Assembly (NCBI GenBank): GCA_005885165.1
Contig: VAXR01000096.1
Coordinates: forward strand, 1-16,384
Origin: Actinomycetota bacterium
GTDB taxonomy: Bacteria; Actinomycetota; Thermoleophilia; Solirubrobacterales; Thermoleophilaceae
Reading direction: 5' to 3'
Length of the DNA stretch: 16,384 bases
Shown: in pieces, positions 13,901-16,384 of the stretch
Position numbering within the stretch: position 1 is the first letter of the stretch
Layout of the letters: the number at the start of each line of letters is the position of its first letter
Program-made: the position numbers and the translations under genes
Notes under the pieces: model-generated
What the model was told of the DNA's origin: nothing
Seen by the model: only the letters and a program-made list of their open reading frames with translations
Databases searched by the model: none

Positions 13901-14013
13901 CGCACCGCGACCTCATCCGGGAGCCGCACGTCCGGGCGCTCGCGAGCGCGATCGACCGCGACCTCGCAGCATCGCTGACTGGACGCGGGCATCCTCGAGG
14001 CGGCACTACCTGA
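10969..14013 (+). CDS. A-T-TE megasynthase-like fusion: acetoacetyl-CoA-synthetase-type adenylation domain, carrier domain, thioesterase
   Basis: This 1014-residue protein has three joined parts. Residues 1-~640 are an acyl-adenylating enzyme of the acetoacetyl-CoA synthetase family: N-terminal FPELRMSYVENLL, P-loop TSGTTGPPK (280-288), TSAAWMMWNW, SISGGTDIIGCF, WTHGD, GRSDGVLNVQGVRIG, and catalytic Lys620 (THSGKPSE). About 668-735 is a phosphopantetheine carrier domain, DDDFFDIGGTSL, with attachment Ser704. About 745-1000 is an alpha/beta-hydrolase thioesterase with GYSFGG (Ser833), Asp860 and His979. There is no condensation, ketosynthase, reductase or second carrier domain. It should activate a short 3-oxo acid or similar, load it on Ser704 and release, transfer or self-condense it through the thioesterase; the substrate and product are inferred. 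The PPTase gene lies 6 nt upstream. Starts at 10978 and 10996 are possible. The 3' end overlaps the convergent gene by 8 nt. Confidence 0.93.
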   Translation: MARMGIIERMAPETRALPAPVYIPDPSAVSASRLSAFMEFCEARTGESFADPKAFHEFSVGELRRFWSLFLEWSELRWEGSPDPVCTDDACERAVFFPELRMSYVENLLRVDDPADAGRPALIARAASGRTERLSREELRERVLRASAGLRELGLEAGQRVVAVSPNNADVTVAALAAMNLGATFSSAAPDMATPALLSRFEQLEPSLLFADFSSERAVDLARGLPTLTNVVALGDVAVPSEVGVPAHSLAELAARSGDASGEAGSVRFPFNHPLFVLFTSGTTGPPKCIVHGAGGTLLEHVKEHRLHVDLRPDDAMFFHTSAAWMMWNWQLSALASRSAIVTYDGPIVGPDTLWQIVSEERVTVFGTSPPYLQLCESRGFSPRRTFRLESLRAVLSTGSILHDWQYDWVRDNVGTLPLQSISGGTDIIGCFVLGNPNLPVRRGWIQCRSLGMDVDSEPSPATPSGTEIGELVCRNPFPSRPLGLLGDDGRQFHDAYFEQNPGVWTHGDLIEFDQDGQARLHGRSDGVLNVQGVRIGPAEIYRALRPVTEVREGMAVELAPTDRGERSRLVLLVVLDEGVQLDGALTTRIRREVARYASAMHVPDLVVQVRELPVTHSGKPSERAARDAVNGAPIANADALRNPDSLDEIRTAAAAAEADERARAVDTSRAESTVDRLIPLWESVLGITPVRPDDDFFDIGGTSLAAIRLTQAIEDQLGVELPLSTLLHAPTPAAMARLIDGPADERVPLLVSLRPGTGGSPLVFVHSLSGEVLSMRHLALALATSRPIYGLQARGLDSRHEPHKRIDEMADAYVQLLRSLLPGESYALVGYSFGGLVAYEMARRLTADGEDVAWLGLIDSQLKHSCLPPRQRWQCAMSKSIQLVRSPGAVQGRLRRYLLEGVPPTASVAAGEPQLPPLIRQLEQTNLEAFDAYRPEPYEGSATFFVGDRRTPGLCSPLPVWNQVVHGGLRVERVPATHRDLIREPHVRALASAIDRDLAASLTGRGHPRGGTT
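10983..10988 (+). promoter_or_regulatory. Candidate internal -10 hexamer GATAAT for the A-T-TE gene
   Basis: GATAAT is 7 nt before an in-frame ATG at 10996 (MAPETRAL...), the spacing of a leaderless start. The upstream ATG at 10969 and the one at 10978 have poor Shine-Dalgarno sequences. If this hexamer is used, the A-T-TE protein can be made independently of the PPTase and is nine residues shorter. No -35 is seen at 16-18 nt; TTGGAC at 10954-10959 is 23 nt away, too far. Confidence 0.3.
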
Positions 14014-15220
14014 CCTTGAAGGCGTGGATGACCGGCTGGGTGTCGTCCGCGTACTGCTGCGAGACGTAGATCACGCCCGTCTTGGGGTCGTAGGCCGCGC
14101 CGCCGATGCGCGGCGACCCGTACGGGAGCTGCAGCCGCCAGGTCGCGTACGGCTTGACCTGCCACGGCCGCCTGCGGTGCTTTCGGACCGCCGCCAGGCG
14201 GGCGGCGTCGTAGGCCCAGACCTCCGGCACGTAGGGATAGGCGTGGGTGCCCTTGCTCGAGTCGTCGGGGTCGTAGCACCAGGTCGTCCCGTCTGGGGTG
14301 GGCTTGCCGTCGAGGCTGCGGTTGTCGGTCCCCTCGCCGTAGCAGAAGCGCCCGATCCCCTGCGTGCCGAAGAACAGCACGCTGCGGGTCCGTCGCGGGA
14401 AGACCAGGCCGCGAACGGTCGTGCCGCCGCCGAAGTAGACGCCCTTGCGCGGGTTCCAGCTCGCGTCCCACGCGCCGACGGTCGTGTGGTTCTGCGGGTA
14501 GTAGTGGAGCGGCGTGTCGGGCACCGCGGCGGTGCCTAGCCGCGAGGGGTCGAACGCGAACGCGGCCGGACCGAACGAGGTGCGGCTGATGATCGGGATG
14601 CAGCAGTTGCCGGTGAGCGCGGGTCCTCCAAGCAGGCTGCGCCACTTCGGCGGGACCTCGGCCATGAACCCCGAGACCATTCCGGCGCCCTGCTTCCCCA
14701 CGCGGAAGAGGCCGCGCGCCTTGCCGCTGGTAAGGCTCGTCGAAGGGCGGAACCAGTGGGAGTCCACCTGGCTGTTGCTGGCGTCGTAGTAGATGTAGAC
14801 GGAGCCGTAGAGGCGCCCGCCGTAGACCAGCTGGCCGCCGATCTTGTTGTCGTCGCCGCCGGTCCGGTCGATGGCGCCGTCGGTGGCGTCGGTAAATGAC
14901 TGCAGGTAGCGGGCGCGGTGGAGGCGATGGAGGCGCGAGCTCCGCTTGAGCTTGGGGATCGAGACCTCCGCGGTCAGCTGGTACCAGTCGTGGCCGACCG
15001 CGAAGAGCGAGTGGCGGAGGGGGTTGTAGGCGAGGGCGGTTCCGCCGTAGGAGAAGGTCTTCGTGTCGCTGATCGGCGCGGGGAGGCGGAAGGCGCCGAG
15101 GTAGACGAGATCGGATGGCGTGATGCGCCGCGACCCCCGCGGGGAGCTGGCCGCGGGCGCCGGGCCGCAACACAGGGCGAGCAGCACCACTAGCGCCGCG
15201 AGCAGGGCCGAGCGCCTCAT
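14006..15220 (-). CDS. Secreted protein of unknown function, possibly beta-propeller-like
   Basis: This 404-residue protein has a cleavable signal peptide: MRRSALLAALVVLLALCC, then PAPAASS with a signal-peptidase I site near residue 23-24. The Cys pair 17-18 lacks a proper lipobox. The mature chain opens ITPSDLVYLGAFRLPAP, then FSYGGTALAYNPLRHSLFAVGHDW. Later come GGQLVYGGRLYGSVYIYYD, WDASWNPRKGVYFGGGTT and IGGAAYDPKTGVIYVSQQY. The repeated aromatic/Gly beta-strand units (AxNPxxxxLFxVGH, AYDPKTGVIYVSQ) resemble blades of a beta-propeller. I do not recognise a named family or active site. The ATG at 15220 is chosen for the signal peptide; the longer open frame to 15442 is not signal-like. A TAGCGT hexamer 7 nt upstream supports this start. 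Convergent with, and overlapping by 8 nt, the A-T-TE gene. Confidence 0.82.
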   Translation of the reverse strand: MRRSALLAALVVLLALCCGPAPAASSPRGSRRITPSDLVYLGAFRLPAPISDTKTFSYGGTALAYNPLRHSLFAVGHDWYQLTAEVSIPKLKRSSRLHRLHRARYLQSFTDATDGAIDRTGGDDNKIGGQLVYGGRLYGSVYIYYDASNSQVDSHWFRPSTSLTSGKARGLFRVGKQGAGMVSGFMAEVPPKWRSLLGGPALTGNCCIPIISRTSFGPAAFAFDPSRLGTAAVPDTPLHYYPQNHTTVGAWDASWNPRKGVYFGGGTTVRGLVFPRRTRSVLFFGTQGIGRFCYGEGTDNRSLDGKPTPDGTTWCYDPDDSSKGTHAYPYVPEVWAYDAARLAAVRKHRRRPWQVKPYATWRLQLPYGSPRIGGAAYDPKTGVIYVSQQYADDTQPVIHAFKVR

Positions 15221-15227
15221 GTGGGCG

Positions 15228-15233
15228 ACGCTA
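15228..15233 (-). promoter_or_regulatory. Candidate -10 hexamer TAGCGT for the secreted 404-residue protein gene
   Basis: On the minus strand TAGCGT (complement of 15228-15233) is followed by 7 nt and the ATG at 15220, with no Shine-Dalgarno. It has the same spacing as the hexamers at 2129 and 10983. It lies in a 91-nt divergent spacer shared with the membrane protein gene at 15312. On the plus strand of that spacer TAGCTT (15297-15302) ends 9 nt before that gene's ATG. Confidence 0.35.
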
Positions 15234-15311
15234 GCGGGTTCCGCGGCCATCGTGGACGGCCGTACGAGGCGCTCGGGCGCCGTCGGGCGCGTGAAGTAGC
15301 TTCCGCAGGCA

Positions 15312-15992
15312 ATGTCCTGGCGCATCGAGCGCGAGACGCGGATGTTGGCGGAGCGGCTCGAGCGCGGCGATCCGTTCTGGCCGGCGCAGGTCACGGTCGC
15401 GGCGGCGATCGCACTCAATCTCGCGCTGACGAACAGGATCACGATCGGGCCGTTCTGGCTGCTTCCGGGTATCGAGGGTGTGCTGCTCGTGGCGCTCGTC
15501 GTGATCTCGCCACGCCGCGCGAGCGAGCATTCGCGGGTAGCCCGGCGTTTCGCCCTCGGCGTGATCGGCCTTGTCAGCTTGGCGAACGTCGTCTCGCTGG
15601 CGCTGCTCGTCCACTACCTCGTGCGCGGCGGGAAGGCCGGCGGGCACCAGCTGATCCTCTCAGGCATCGTCCTGTGGGCCACGAACGTACTGCTGTTCGC
15701 GGTCTGGTACTGGGAGATGGATCGCGGCGGCCCCGTTTTGCGGTTCCGCCGCCCGGAGATCCTGCCCGACTTCCAGTTCCCGCAGATGGAGAACCCGGAG
15801 CTCGCGCCGCGTGGCTGGCGGCCCGGCTTCCTCGACTACCTGTACACGTCACTCACCAACGCGACCGCGTTCAGCCCGACCGACACGATGCCGCTCACCC
15901 AGACCGCGAAGGCCGTGATGGGGCTTCAGGGGGTCGCGGCGCTGGTGACGATCGGGCTGGTCGTGGCGCGGGCGGTGAACATCCTGGGTTAG
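15312..15992 (+). CDS. DUF1345-like integral membrane protein
   Basis: This 226-residue inner-membrane protein has hydrophobic segments at about 27-42, 47-66, 80-103, 113-133 and 201-223. Between the last two is a short amphipathic stretch, FLDYLYTSLTNATAFSPTDT (173-192). That segment followed by a final helix ending ARAVNIL resembles the C-terminal half of DUF1345 proteins, where a pore-helix-like region with an S/T-rich, D-containing turn precedes the last helix. This is reminiscent of two-helix ion channels. Ion transport is an inference, as no selectivity-filter GYG is present. The ATG at 15312 has no strong Shine-Dalgarno. The stop is 5 nt from the stop of the convergent gene. Confidence 0.75.
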   Translation: MSWRIERETRMLAERLERGDPFWPAQVTVAAAIALNLALTNRITIGPFWLLPGIEGVLLVALVVISPRRASEHSRVARRFALGVIGLVSLANVVSLALLVHYLVRGGKAGGHQLILSGIVLWATNVLLFAVWYWEMDRGGPVLRFRRPEILPDFQFPQMENPELAPRGWRPGFLDYLYTSLTNATAFSPTDTMPLTQTAKAVMGLQGVAALVTIGLVVARAVNILG

Positions 15993-15997
15993 GGCGC

Positions 15998-16384
15998 TCA
16001 GCCCTTGACGCGGAAGCCGACGTAGGCGGCAAGCCCCACGCCGCCGCTGTTGCGCGGGAGGGCGCGTAGCCGGTAGCGGCCCTTGCCAAGGGTGTGACCG
16101 TGCACCCGGCCCGTGAAGCGGAAGCGACCCCGCCCGACGGCGTCGTGGTGCTCGAAGCCTCCGACCGACACGTACCGGGTGCAGTGCTTGTGGTGGCGGT
16201 TCTTGTGGGAGGGCTTGACGCATCGCCCGGCCTGGACCCGGCCCGCCGCGGGCCGCTGGACCGTGAACGCGGTCGTGGTGGCTGGCTCGGTGCCGATGTA
16301 CGTGACGACGCCGCCGCGGGGCTTTTTCTTCGCCGGCTTCACGGGTGGGCCCTTCGGCGCCGCCACGATGGAGGAGGGCTTGAT
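15998..16384 (-). CDS. C-terminal part of an exported protein (5' end beyond the window)
   Basis: The frame is open to the window edge with no stop, so the gene probably continues past 16384. A GTG at 16366 would give only 122 residues and has no signal peptide. The visible part has a basic Pro/Lys-rich linker (PPVKPAKKKPRGG) and then a beta-rich domain: TTTAFTVQRP, a Cys-flanked basic loop (GRCVKPSHKNRHHKHC), RFRFTGRVHG, GKGRYRLRALPRNSGG and a final strand VGFRVKG. From memory, this type of module recurs at the C-termini of secreted or surface proteins in Thermoleophilia-like genomes. Its role is unknown. The two Cys could form a disulfide closing the basic loop. It converges on the DUF1345-like gene with 5 nt between stops. 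Confidence 0.65.
   Translation of the reverse strand: MKPSSIVAAPKGPPVKPAKKKPRGGVVTYIGTEPATTTAFTVQRPAAGRVQAGRCVKPSHKNRHHKHCTRYVSVGGFEHHDAVGRGRFRFTGRVHGHTLGKGRYRLRALPRNSGGVGLAAYVGFRVKG

Overview
The window is uniformly GC-rich, densely packed, single-chromosome-type bacterial DNA. Arg/Ala/Gly-rich proteins, GTG starts, a NYN nuclease with the actinobacterial-looking N-terminus VDGMNVIGSRPD, and secreted proteins ending in an 'RYRLRALPRN' module all suggest a soil actinobacterium, most likely of the Thermoleophilia (Solirubrobacterales/Gaiellales) type. The lineage is inferred from style, because no rRNA marker is present. I see no tRNA or rRNA gene, insertion sequence, integrase, CRISPR array or prophage gene.

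Layout. (1) 50-2077: a manganese module, with a DtxR/MntR-type regulator overlapped by 4 nt by an NRAMP transporter. (2) 2142-2414: a small two-helix membrane protein. (3) 2417-5343, minus strand: leucyl-tRNA synthetase followed 5 nt later by a TIGR00725/LOG-like Rossmann protein. (4) 5428-5943: a coiled-coil protein with a strong ribosome binding site. (5) 5969-8107, minus strand: a secreted cysteine-rich parallel beta-helix protein and, upstream of it, a small NYN-domain nuclease. (6) 8136-9008: a two-domain VOC (CatE-like) protein, divergent from the NYN gene across only 28 nt. (7) 9005-10231, minus strand: a GT-C-like multi-pass membrane protein. (8) 10294-14013: a Sfp-type phosphopantetheinyl transferase followed after 6 nt by a 1014-residue protein that joins an acetoacetyl-CoA-synthetase-like adenylation domain, a carrier (T) domain and a thioesterase. 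(9) 14006-15220, minus strand: a secreted protein of unknown function. (10) 15312-15992: a DUF1345-like membrane protein. (11) 15998-16384, minus strand: the C-terminal end of an exported protein that continues past the window edge.

The most interesting system is region 8. It is a two-gene, self-contained carrier-protein pathway: the first gene can install the phosphopantetheine arm needed by the second. The A-T-TE protein has no condensation or ketosynthase domain, and its activating domain belongs to the acetoacetyl-CoA synthetase family rather than the usual amino-acid-activating NRPS family. The most economical reading is that it loads a 3-oxo or related short acid onto its own carrier domain and that the thioesterase releases, transfers or self-condenses it. 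The PPTase also appears to begin upstream of its first canonical start codon, possibly at an ATA codon.

A second theme is gene-start architecture. Several genes have a TANNNT or GANNNT hexamer only 6-10 nt before the start codon and no Shine-Dalgarno sequence, as expected for leaderless transcripts. Genes are extremely tightly packed: convergent pairs overlap at their stop codons (9005-9008 and 14006-14013), and no spacer in the window exceeds about 105 nt.
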